From Exophiala sp. HKRS030 (lineage: Eukaryota > Ascomycota > Eurotiomycetes > Chaetothyriales > Herpotrichiellaceae): a DNA stretch of 64,000 nt. The notes beneath the pieces were generated by a model that was not told where the DNA came from, ran no database searches, and worked only from the letters and a program-made list of their open reading frames with translations. The position numbers were made by a program, and so were the translations under genes. The first letter of the stretch is position 1; each line of letters begins with the position of its first letter. The stretch lies in contig JAHWDD010000002.1 in assembly GCA_023897205.1 (NCBI GenBank), positions 620,001 to 684,000 on the forward strand, given 5' to 3'. This document shows positions 45,827 to 54,938 of the stretch, in pieces.

Positions 45827-47389
45827 ATGGCCATCCACAGCCTGGTTCTCGCTCCGTTCTTCGCTTTCCCATTTATGTCCCTGCTCTTTCTGCCGGTCGT
45901 CCTCCTACTCGTTCGTTACCTATATCGAGTGTCTCCATTTCACCCACTCTCTCATATCCCTGGCCCTGTTATAGCTCGAGTATCGTCATTATGGTTGACG
46001 TGGCATGCATGGATTGGTGACGAAGCCACGATCACCGACGACTTGCACAAAAAGTATGGCCCCATCGTCCGCACGGGACCAAACAGCGTGGACATAGCAG
46101 ATGGCACTGCTCTGGCAACAATATACACTGAGAAGGGTGGCTTCGGAAAGACAGACTTCTATGCGAACTTTGATATCGATGGACATAAGTCCATCTTCTC
46201 CGAGACGGACCCGGCTAGACGGGCTCCCCGCGCAAAAGCGGTGGCTGCGATGTTCTCGACGACAAATCTCAGACAAGGACAAGATATCATATACCAATGT
46301 GTCGACAGGTTCGTGGATAGACTCAAGGAGGGCAGAAGATCAGACAACCTGGGCAAGCCGATGAACATGCTGAACTTCACACGAGGATTGGCTGTCGATG
46401 CTGTCTCTTCGTACCTGCTCGGAAACTCCTATGGTGCTCTCGACGAATTTGGAGCACGTCAGGAGAAAAGAGCAGTCCGGAAGGAAGTTTCGGGCACTCC
46501 AGACTCAGAAAACCACGAACAACACATGAGCGCCAGTGGTATGGTCGACTGTTTCGTGGCGGTCGGTAGATTCTGGTACCTCCCGACGTGGGCATTCAAG
46601 TGGGTCGAGTCATTCGATGCATGGTGGAATGCAGAAGCTGAAGTCTCGACGAGTCTTTCTCTTGTTGATGAATACGTCCACGGCGTGGTCGCCCAGGCCG
46701 AGGCGGCAATTGCTGCATCCAAGTCGAGCGAGAAGACCTCTCATCCACTGACCTCATACCCTGCCAGGCTTCTTCAGGCGGGGCTCACCATCTCAGAGAC
46801 TCGCGCACAATGCAAAGATCTGATCTTCGCCGGAACAGACAGCACAGGTATGAACATGGCCACGATCCTGTTCAACCTCACTCGCCAGCCAGAATGTTAC
46901 AAGAAGCTCCGCGAGGAGATCTTCTCAGCAGACCCAGGCTTTGACGATCTCCAGTCTCTACCGTACCTTCGTGGTGTTGTCAAAGAGGGTCTCCGCCTTT
47001 CAATGGCGAACCCCTCTCGCCTACCTCGAGTGGTGCCGCCTGCAGGTTGGACGTTTAAGGACACATATTTCCCTCCTGGGACAACTGTGAGCTGTCAGCC
47101 ATATACTCTCCACCTCAACCCCGAGGTCTTTCCTGAGCCCCACAAGTTCAAACCGGAGAGATGGGCAGAACCCACAGAGGAAATGCTTCGCGACGCCATC
47201 CCGTTCGGATTGGGCAGTCGGCAATGCATAGCTAGAAATCTGGCGACGGTCGAACTGTTTTGCGCAACAGAGAGATTGGCAAGAGCAGACGCTCTGGAGG
47301 GTGCCCACACTCTCAAGGACAAGGTCGAAATCCTGGAGTGGTTCAACAGTAAAGTGGTTGGCGAGAGAGTTGATTTGGTTTGGGAATAA
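45827..47389 (+). CDS. Cytochrome P450 (fungal, pisatin-demethylase-like group)
   Basis: An intronless gene of 520 residues; the ATG at 45827 has a good context (ACCATGGCC). Two hydrophobic stretches at the N-terminus anchor it in the ER membrane, followed by a proline-rich hinge (HPLSHIPGPV). The helix-I motif is AGTDST, ExxR is KEGLR, PERW is present and the haem loop is FGLGSRQCIA with an Ala after the Cys+1 position, a common fungal variant. The general look (IPGPVIARVSSLWLTWHA, KYGPIVRTGPNSVDI) is that of the CYP group that includes pisatin demethylase and trichothecene-type oxidases. The substrate is unknown. It sits among nitrogen-compound genes and divergent from the carbamoylase. Confidence 0.92.
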   Translation: MAIHSLVLAPFFAFPFMSLLFLPVVLLLVRYLYRVSPFHPLSHIPGPVIARVSSLWLTWHAWIGDEATITDDLHKKYGPIVRTGPNSVDIADGTALATIYTEKGGFGKTDFYANFDIDGHKSIFSETDPARRAPRAKAVAAMFSTTNLRQGQDIIYQCVDRFVDRLKEGRRSDNLGKPMNMLNFTRGLAVDAVSSYLLGNSYGALDEFGARQEKRAVRKEVSGTPDSENHEQHMSASGMVDCFVAVGRFWYLPTWAFKWVESFDAWWNAEAEVSTSLSLVDEYVHGVVAQAEAAIAASKSSEKTSHPLTSYPARLLQAGLTISETRAQCKDLIFAGTDSTGMNMATILFNLTRQPECYKKLREEIFSADPGFDDLQSLPYLRGVVKEGLRLSMANPSRLPRVVPPAGWTFKDTYFPPGTTVSCQPYTLHLNPEVFPEPHKFKPERWAEPTEEMLRDAIPFGLGSRQCIARNLATVELFCATERLARADALEGAHTLKDKVEILEWFNSKVVGERVDLVWE

Positions 47390-47640
47390 AAAGGCTCTAG
47401 CCGTTGTCCGGGGTATTAAAATATACGTAGCGACCAAGTCTACCGTCAAGCTACAATGTTGAATGGAGTGGGATTGAAATAGACGGGTAGGTGCTTATGA
47501 GGGGAGAAAATGATGTACTTTTCAGTACCATGAATAGAACTGTGCCGGGTGGCACTCGATGATATCCAATATAGATATATATCAAACTCGCAGTACTTTC
47601 TCTGTTGGCGGTCTAGATGCTCGTTCGATCATATCATGGC

Positions 47641-49062
47641 TTAAATAGACATATTGGCGCAACTGAAAGCTGGTGTCGTACTTCCAGAGTAATCTGCAAT
47701 GATTGCCTTTACTGCGGCGTAAAGGCCGGGACCGAGCAAGAAAAGACCCACTACCATAACAAAAACGTGAATTGCAGTCATGATCGACCTGCCGACGCCA
47801 GCAAACAGCTTGCCCTTATACAAGCAATAATAAGCAATGGCGAAGTAGATGAACCCAAAGAACGAGTCGAAGGCAGCACCAAGCAGAGACAAAAAGTCGC
47901 CCATGCTCGGAACGACCTCGGAGAAGATGAAAGCCACAAGCCAGATCCCTGCCATGACTAAGCCCCATATACCCCATCCAATGACTGTATTGCTGTGGGC
48001 GTGTCGTGACGTGCCCATGATGTGAGTATAGAGGAATTTTGCCGTGACGTTGGCGTAAATGACCCCGATCACAAGCGTCGGCACAATGACAAAGGCGAAG
48101 CTCCCCTTTCTGTACACGAGAGGTCCCAGAGATCCAAAGGCCGGAGCGGTCGAGTATTGACCCAAATAATGGAACCCGATCGCTGGCGGGCAGATGAAGA
48201 GGAAGGCAGAAATAGCTGTGAGGACAGCGAGAGATTTCGGGAAATCCTGGGGCCGTTCCATCTCAGAGATGAACGTTGGGAACAGTATTTGTGGGACCCA
48301 TAAAAATGTGATGTTCAGTGTTGCATTTAGACAGTCCACCCATGTGGTGCCGGGTAGGGGAAAGGCATAAGTCCTCACAGGTCCTTCGGTAGGGTAGCTA
48401 CCGCCATAGCCATACCCAGGGGCATCCTCGATACCGGCAAAGACCAGGAAAAGCAGAATGGCAATTCCCATGCAGAAAGCGGAGAACATGGACATGAACG
48501 ACACATGGTGAAGAGTCCGGGGGATCGACATGACGATGCCCATCAGGGTGACGATGACAGAGAAGACGACAGTGCACTGTGAATGGTCCGAGAGAGTGTT
48601 GATGACTTTGGCGCCAGTGAGGATGTGAAAGCCGATGAGGATGATGTTGTTGGCAAGCAGCATGAAGCCACTGAATGCATAGGCGGCTCGGGACTTGCCG
48701 AAAATGTAGTAGCCGAAATCACAGATGTTCATAATTTCAGGGTACTTCATGATGAACTTGTGCATCGTGATAGAGGTGATCCAGAAAAGGACTCCAGCAG
48801 CGACCATGGTGATGATGCCAGGAACCCAGCCGAGGACGGAGAGGGACCATGTTTGAGCCATGATGGCGAGGCAGACCTGATCGCCGGCGAGCAGCCAAGC
48901 AGCCTTTTGCCAGGACATGGTTCTGAGTCTGATTTCGTGGGTATGATCCTCGACCACCAGCGCGTTAATAACCTCAATCGAGCGTCTACGCGGGGGTTGG
49001 ACGCCCGAGACATCGTTGCTGATATATTTTTCTCCATCCTTGTAATAGACCGGATGAGACAT
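47641..49062 (-). CDS. AAAP-family amino-acid permease (fungal neutral amino-acid type)
   Basis: An intronless gene of 473 residues, with the start at the ATG at 49062 (MSHPVYYKDGEKY); an upstream extension in frame lacks membrane character. About eleven hydrophobic segments run from SWQKAAWLLAGDQVCLAIM to the C-terminus. The first membrane block with TWSLSVLGWVPG and the KYPEIMNICDFGYYIFG loop are typical of the fungal AAAP (Mtr-like) group, which takes up neutral and aromatic amino acids with protons across the plasma membrane. It could import or export the amino acids made by the hydantoinase/carbamoylase route. Its upstream region has several GATA-factor type sites. Confidence 0.88.
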   Translation of the reverse strand: MSHPVYYKDGEKYISNDVSGVQPPRRRSIEVINALVVEDHTHEIRLRTMSWQKAAWLLAGDQVCLAIMAQTWSLSVLGWVPGIITMVAAGVLFWITSITMHKFIMKYPEIMNICDFGYYIFGKSRAAYAFSGFMLLANNIILIGFHILTGAKVINTLSDHSQCTVVFSVIVTLMGIVMSIPRTLHHVSFMSMFSAFCMGIAILLFLVFAGIEDAPGYGYGGSYPTEGPVRTYAFPLPGTTWVDCLNATLNITFLWVPQILFPTFISEMERPQDFPKSLAVLTAISAFLFICPPAIGFHYLGQYSTAPAFGSLGPLVYRKGSFAFVIVPTLVIGVIYANVTAKFLYTHIMGTSRHAHSNTVIGWGIWGLVMAGIWLVAFIFSEVVPSMGDFLSLLGAAFDSFFGFIYFAIAYYCLYKGKLFAGVGRSIMTAIHVFVMVVGLFLLGPGLYAAVKAIIADYSGSTTPAFSCANMSI

Positions 49063-50574
49063 CGCGAAAAATGTTGTTGCCAATGCAGTCAGATGATGGT
49101 CAGGCTGAGAGAATCTATAGAAGCGAGGTTGAATCCGAGGGAACAACGTGGCAACCACTACTTTATAGCTGTTTGAAGCGAGGGCTGCCGCTGGTCCTAT
49201 CCAAGGCGAGCTCTGCGCAAACCCTGCACGAGCCTTATCAAGCACCCATGGCTAGATAATATGGGAGCACTTTTGGTTGGTGTTGAAACCCCTGTATGGC
49301 GTGATAAGCCATGATATGGCAACATACCAACGAGTGGAGCCCTAACGTCTTTGTGAATGGCCAAGGCATTATCTTCAGGTTGTTTTCGCGCCACCAAACA
49401 GATCTCGTGGGCGATTTGCTGGGGGAAGAGAGGCTAGAACCAGGCTCGAAGTGATCTCGAAGGAGTCTCATGCGTGACCGAGTGAGTAGATTTATGAGCT
49501 CCAGCTGCAGTGATAAGGTGCCATATTGGACATGGCGAACCAGATCCCACGGTTCGAATCGGGGAACAATTTCCCGTGTTTCCGAGATTTGAAGTCCAGT
49601 GCATACTGGGAATCACAAAGACTCGCCCTTGCTTGGCTCAGCGCTCATGATGCCTGTCGTTAGTAGCTCAGATAATACCTTGTGATGTACCTACATTCTT
49701 GCAAGAGGTGAAGTGGGAGGTCGGGGCACGACTGTGGTTGATCTCACCATTGGGCAGGTACTAGTCATACACACTTACCTCGTCACCGTAGAAAGATTGA
49801 ATTTCAACATATCTCATCTCAGAGTATAGATTGGGAAAAGGCATCAATTGATATTGGTAACGATTGAACAGGATCAGCCATGGTCATTCAAAGTCGGTGC
49901 CAAGGTTGAAAAGTAAACCAAGTAACAAAAAGAATCCAAGATTTGGCCAAGCTTTTCCCACCAACCAAGAACTAAATGCTTGTTGCCGGGAAGAATCCTG
50001 TTCAAGCCTAGCGTTCGGTCTTAGGCGTCGACTAGGGCGTCATGGACATCTTTCTAGGCCTCAAAATGGCTTCTCCAGGCGGCACCTCGACCCGAGTCTT
50101 TCATGAATACCACCCCAAAAGACTCCACGCCCGATGACACTCTACGTCGTCTTCTGTTGGTGTCGAAGACCATCGTACTGCACACACGACCAATTGACAT
50201 GAGCCGACTCGTTTATCATGGAGGGGTCGATGGGCCGAGATGCCCTGATATACATTCAATTGACCACTCTGGGAACTCCCCCACGCGACGGATCAATCAA
50301 GCGAGCGAGCTTTTGACTCCATCAACCAACGCTATCCAAAGGCTTACGACCTGCCATTCTGAGTTCTTCTCCATTCGATCGAGAGAGAATTTCCCGTTGG
50401 ACTGGGACTCTTCCGTCTCACGCGACAGCGGAGATCTCTTTTATTCTTATATAGCTGTTCCCTCGTCAAGTACTCGTACCTGATTCACCCCCAAGCCGCC
50501 GTCCCGGGTGCTCTCAAACCTTTCACACGGTTCTCTCGACGCCAGCAGAAATCCCTACAGTCCTACCACACAAG
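49063..50574. promoter_or_regulatory. Divergent promoter region of two permease genes
   Basis: 1.5 kb between the AAAP permease (minus) and the NCS1 permease (plus). HGATAR sites, the target of AreA-type nitrogen regulators, occur at 49303-49308 (GATAAG), 49369-49374 (TTATCT), 49512-49517 (GATAAG) and 49670-49675. The number is only modestly above chance. TATATAG lies near 50450. No gene is supported. Confidence 0.4.
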
Positions 50575-52155
50575 ATGGCTATCGACGAGGAAAAAGGCCA
50601 GTTCCACGATGCACCGCCGAAGACGTTTGACGACACGAGCGGTGAATTCGCCACCGAGTCTCCATCGGCGTCGACGGAACTCTACAACAACACCGTCGTG
50701 CACCAGGACCATGGTATTTTGTCCAGACTTCGCCGCCTCGAGGCTCGCATGGACGCAAAGCTCGGCATTGAATCCGAGGCCATCGTCCGCAAGAGGCCCG
50801 AGGACAAGAGACCGGTCCCATGGCACGAGCAGCTCACCATGGCCCTGCTCTGGGCCAGCGGCACCATGAACACGTCGTGTTTCGCGACCGGGTTTTTGGG
50901 ATGGGAATTCGGCCTGAGTCTCAAACAGGCGCTCTTGATCACCATCTTCGCATCCATCCTCGGCGGATCGGTAACGGGCTACTGTGCTACCTTTGGCGCG
51001 GCGACGGGTCTCCGTCAGATCTCGGTGAGCCGTTACAGCTTCGGATGGTGGCCGAACAAGCTCATCGCTGCGCTGAACGCGATTCAACAACTCGGCTGGG
51101 CCGCCGTGGGATGCATCACGGGCGGTCTCGCCCTGACTGCGGTCGCCGACGGTCACGTCTCGCTGGTGGTGGGCATCATCATCATCGCCGTTGTGGCATT
51201 GGTCATTTCGTTCCTCGGGCTGAACGCCATCCTCGTCTACGAACGCTACGCATGGCTCATCTATTTCGTCATCTTCATGATCATCTTCGGTGAGACGGGG
51301 CGGTACGCGGACAACACGACGCCGTCGTCGCTCAAGGGCGCCACGCTCTCGGGCACGGTCCTGTCGCTGCTCGCCATCGTCTACGGGTCCAGCGCGTCCT
51401 GGTGCACCATGGCCAGCGACTACTACGTGCACTACCCGGCCGACGTGTCGAGGGTCAAGGTGTTTTTGATGACGGCTTTCGGCATCGCCATCCCGACCTC
51501 CATCGGCATGACGGCGGGATGCGTCGTCGCCAGCGCCCTCAACAACAAACCCCACTGGCAGGACGCGTACGAGAACCAAGGGTTGGGTTTTCTGATCCAG
51601 GACATGCTGTACCCTCGAGGGTTCGCCAAGTTCCTCCTCACCCTGCTCGTCCTGTCCGGCATCAACACCAACGTCATCAGCATCTACAGTGCGGCCATCT
51701 CGTGCCAGCAGTTCTCGCGCCCCTTTGCACGCATCCCGCGCTTCGTCTGGACCTTTGTGTGCTTCGCCGCCATCATCGCCCTGGCCCTGGGAGGTCGGGA
51801 ACAGCTCAACACCTACCTGAGCGACTTCCTCAGTCTCCTGGGCTACTGGTGCACGAGCTACTTTGCCATCCTGCTGGAGGAGCACGTCATTTTCCGCAAG
51901 GGGAATTTCGCCAACTACGACCTCGAAGGGTGGAACGATCCCAGGAGGCTGCCGCATGGCATCGCCGCCGCTGTGGCCTTCAGTCTCGGGGTGGTCGCCT
52001 GGTGCATGGGCATGAGCGAGACTTGGTTCGTCGGACCCCTTGCCAAGGTCATCGGGGACTCCGGCGGTGATGTCGCCAACGAATTTACTTTGGTCGTCAC
52101 GGCCCTGACTTATGCCCCGGCTCGCTACGTCGAGTTGAAGTATTTTGGAAAATGA
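50575..52155 (+). CDS. NCS1 permease, Fcy2/FcyB-like (purine-cytosine type)
   Basis: An intronless gene of 526 residues with a charged N-terminus of about 90 residues and about 12 membrane helices. The block RYSFGWWPNKLIAALNAIQQLGW and the segment SASWCTMASDYYVHYP are characteristic of the fungal Fcy branch of NCS1. Yeast and Aspergillus members import cytosine, adenine, guanine and hypoxanthine with protons at the plasma membrane; bacterial NCS1 members include the hydantoin carrier Mhp1. The codons are very strongly C/G-ending, which creates a long open frame on the opposite strand. In this neighbourhood the carrier could bring in hydantoin-like heterocycles, but Fcy-type substrates are the safer guess. 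Confidence 0.93.
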   Translation: MAIDEEKGQFHDAPPKTFDDTSGEFATESPSASTELYNNTVVHQDHGILSRLRRLEARMDAKLGIESEAIVRKRPEDKRPVPWHEQLTMALLWASGTMNTSCFATGFLGWEFGLSLKQALLITIFASILGGSVTGYCATFGAATGLRQISVSRYSFGWWPNKLIAALNAIQQLGWAAVGCITGGLALTAVADGHVSLVVGIIIIAVVALVISFLGLNAILVYERYAWLIYFVIFMIIFGETGRYADNTTPSSLKGATLSGTVLSLLAIVYGSSASWCTMASDYYVHYPADVSRVKVFLMTAFGIAIPTSIGMTAGCVVASALNNKPHWQDAYENQGLGFLIQDMLYPRGFAKFLLTLLVLSGINTNVISIYSAAISCQQFSRPFARIPRFVWTFVCFAAIIALALGGREQLNTYLSDFLSLLGYWCTSYFAILLEEHVIFRKGNFANYDLEGWNDPRRLPHGIAAAVAFSLGVVAWCMGMSETWFVGPLAKVIGDSGGDVANEFTLVVTALTYAPARYVELKYFGK

Positions 52156-52456
52156 TTGCGCCAAACCCGCCGACTTGGAAGAACAACATTGGCACTGCTT
52201 TGTCCTGTTGTACACGTGACTCCATGACATGCATAGGCACTATAATTGGCAAAGAATCTACATCTAGACACGGTTGACGAAAAGATGAAACACAGTTGCT
52301 CCAGTCAAAATACTTTTTATGCTTTAAAATATTTGCAAGACAAGATCGTGATGTCCAATTGTGCATTGTAGCGATATATCGAATACATGTGTTGCCGCCA
52401 TTTCCACTGGAACAACCTCAAACGCCACAGTAACAATTGCTAGATCCAGAATCATT
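52156..52456. other. Convergent 3' spacer
   Basis: 301 bp between two facing stops, AT-rich. No feature recognised beyond expected transcript ends. Confidence 0.5.
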
Positions 52457-53818
52457 TCATCCGGTCCCGAATTTCGTGAGTTGTGGTGCTCCAGCTGCCG
52501 GAGGGAAGCTGAACTTGGTTTGAACAAATACCTTCTGCATGCCCTTTTCACGCGCATCGTAGCGCTTGTACACTTCCTCCAACTCGGCAAGGTCGACACG
52601 GTGGCTGACCATGTTTAGTGGTTGAATTGTGCCATCTTGGATCTTCTTCAGTAGGTCTTCCCAGTACAAGTGTACCGGCGCTTGACCATTTCCGATCAGG
52701 CGGATGCCTCGCTCCATCAGGGATCCGATGTTGAAGTGGTTCGTATATCCGACGTACACACCCGTGATGCCACAGCGGCCAAAGTTTTTGACGCTGGCAA
52801 TCATCTCGTTCACAATCTCAGACGTGTCGGTTTCCATCCCGAGGGCCAGTTCAAAGTAATGGGCCCAGCCCTTCGGATATTCACCCGCGACACACTCCAG
52901 CGCGACATCAGGGCCGCCGTGTTCCATCTTTTTCAGCATAGACACAATCGTTTCACCCTTGGGTAGTTTGGTGAAGTCGATGGTTTCCACCTTGGGCAGC
53001 TTGGACTTAACATAATCTAGACGCCAGGCCGCTTCCCCGCCATCGATGATGATGACTCGTTTTGCGCCGTTGACAAAGGACATCTCGGCGCACATTTGGC
53101 CAATTGGACCCGCACCCCAAATGGCGACGACATCTCCATCCTTGACACCAGTGTCGACGACGCAATTCCACGACGTGCTGAGCACGTCGGACAGGTATAG
53201 CCCCTTCTCGTCAGGCACGTTGTCGGGGAGTTTCAGGAGGTTCACATCGCCATAGGCAACCCGGACGTACTCTGCTTGCCCACCTGCATAACCTCCTGTG
53301 AAATGGGAATACCCAAGCATGCCCGCGGTGCGACCACCGTACATGATGTTTTCAATCGTGTTGTCATTTGTCTTTTCACACTGACTGCTCAACTTCTTCT
53401 GGCAATACATACAGCTTCCACAGGCGATTTGGAAACTGCAGACCACACGATCGCCGGGCTTGACGTTCTTGATGTTGGGGCCAACACTGTCTACCACGCC
53501 ACAGAATTCATGTCCTAGAATATCCCCCTTTTGCAGCTCGACGACTGTTCCATGCAACAGATGCAGATCTGATCCGCAAACAGTCGATCCGGTGACTTTG
53601 ACAATGACATCGGTGTCTTCAATCTTGGCGGGTTTGAAGGTCTCGACGACTTTGACATCGTTTTTGCCATTCCATACAAGAGCCTTCATCTTCTCGCCAG
53701 AAGGATCGGCATATTTGGAGGGATCTTTCGCCGGATTGGTCAAATTTTGTTCTGTCGTGGCCTCGCCACCATGGCCAATGATCTTCTCGACCACGGCTGC
53801 TGCTTGTGAGAGAGCCAT
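52457..53818 (-). CDS. Zinc-dependent dehydrogenase, formaldehyde-dehydrogenase-like
   Basis: An intronless gene of 453 residues, starting MALSQAAAVVEKIIGHGG. The catalytic-zinc Cys and His are in TVCGSDLHLLHG and GHEFCG; the structural-zinc cysteines are in CGSCMYCQKKLSSQC. The NAD motif is WGAGPIGQMC followed by IIIDGG. The extra length compared with simple alcohol dehydrogenases (about 350) and the DVLSTSWNCVVDTGV block match fungal proteins annotated as glutathione-independent formaldehyde or alcohol dehydrogenases. An N-terminal stretch of about 40 residues before MKALVWNG is unusual and might serve as a targeting or regulatory segment. The true substrate is not known. The gene ends 301 bp from the NCS1 permease stop. 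Confidence 0.9.
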   Translation of the reverse strand: MALSQAAAVVEKIIGHGGEATTEQNLTNPAKDPSKYADPSGEKMKALVWNGKNDVKVVETFKPAKIEDTDVIVKVTGSTVCGSDLHLLHGTVVELQKGDILGHEFCGVVDSVGPNIKNVKPGDRVVCSFQIACGSCMYCQKKLSSQCEKTNDNTIENIMYGGRTAGMLGYSHFTGGYAGGQAEYVRVAYGDVNLLKLPDNVPDEKGLYLSDVLSTSWNCVVDTGVKDGDVVAIWGAGPIGQMCAEMSFVNGAKRVIIIDGGEAAWRLDYVKSKLPKVETIDFTKLPKGETIVSMLKKMEHGGPDVALECVAGEYPKGWAHYFELALGMETDTSEIVNEMIASVKNFGRCGITGVYVGYTNHFNIGSLMERGIRLIGNGQAPVHLYWEDLLKKIQDGTIQPLNMVSHRVDLAELEEVYKRYDAREKGMQKVFVQTKFSFPPAAGAPQLTKFGTG

Positions 53819-54938
53819 CGTGAGAGTTCCAGGTGTAATGAGAGTGTTATCGAAGGCTTAAAGTTAGAGGACTGGATTTTCAAGAGCCGATGGAGGAGGA
53901 ACGAATCGTAAGGACAAAAAAACTGACTGTCTTCTGCCTGATATATTTCTTACGCAACGTACGAGACTCTTTCTAAATCCCATCTGCCGGGGGACTTCGC
54001 GCTCGAGGTCATGATGTTTTCATCATGACATCATGTAAAAGGAGGCAATGGTAAGTGCGCGATGACGGACATGCGTTGTGAATCTCGCGTATAATATCAT
54101 GAGGTCACTTTATGGATTTCAATTCCGACTGTTGAAGGCCTGGAGTTGTGGATTCATGTCTGTTATTGCTGAAGGATTGGGGGAGAGGGTCAATGGCATT
54201 TGGGTTTAGCATTGAGCCGCACAGAGTCAGTCCATTCCCATCACGGCGAGAAAGATATTCATAGGAACGACGTTGATCCAGGGACCATGCGAGAGCGATA
54301 CGGATGCTGCATGAATCTGGCTGCTTCTTTGAAGCGCATCAATATGGCAATATGAACAAAGACGTAGTCCATCATTTCGTACTTCGTAACACGCGTGGTG
54401 TTGTTAGCTAATCCAGACAGGAACGCACTCACATTTGAGAAAATGGTTGAGACACTCACGTGATGCAGCCTTGTTCTGGTCAGCATTCAGCCTTGTCCCG
54501 CATTGAATGTTTCAGGCTTGCGACGCATGTCTCTCCGCAGTCAACAATGCCCACCGCAGTTTGATGGGAGCATACGTAGACCTCAAACACCCATCCAGTA
54601 CATTCCTATTCTTACCAGCCCGATTTTAAAAACCGCATCATCCGGATGGACCTGATTTTCTCCGCTTCATAGTCTGTTCGGAACAGTCCACCCCTCGTGT
54701 TCCATCCATTCCTCCCAAACCCGCGAACCTCGAGCCTACATCTCACCGAAGCCACCAAGAAGCGCCCTAGCCAAACGTGACACTGTTGTTGGAAACTTCA
54801 TCTGCTATCTGAAAGGTACAAGGTTTCTGGAAACATCAGGCATGTTTCGCTGGCAGTGATAGCCTATGATCAGCAATGCCTGCGAGCTTTCTGCTTGATG
54901 CTGCCACTGCCCGCCCGAGAGAACTATGACCGACAACT
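53819..54938. other. Divergent intergenic region with short hairpin
   Basis: 1.1 kb between two divergent starts. Contains a perfect 8-bp inverted repeat with a TTTT loop (54009-54028) directly followed by TGACATCA. Near the phosphatase start a short upstream ATG at 54926 overlaps the main ATG out of frame. No gene. Confidence 0.45.

Noticed and set aside
49480..49575. Possible tRNA because of a GGTTCGAATC B-box-like sequence
   Set aside because: The bases around the loop cannot form a 5-bp T stem (CACGG against CGGGG) and no matching acceptor or anticodon stem was found. I saw no other tRNA, rRNA or CRISPR-like structure in the window.
50563..52230. 555-codon open frame on the minus strand opposite the NCS1 permease gene
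   Set aside because: The predicted protein is a Glu/Asp/Arg/Val-rich mixture with no domain. It mirrors the permease, whose C/G-ending codons suppress stops on the opposite strand, and the permease itself is unmistakable.
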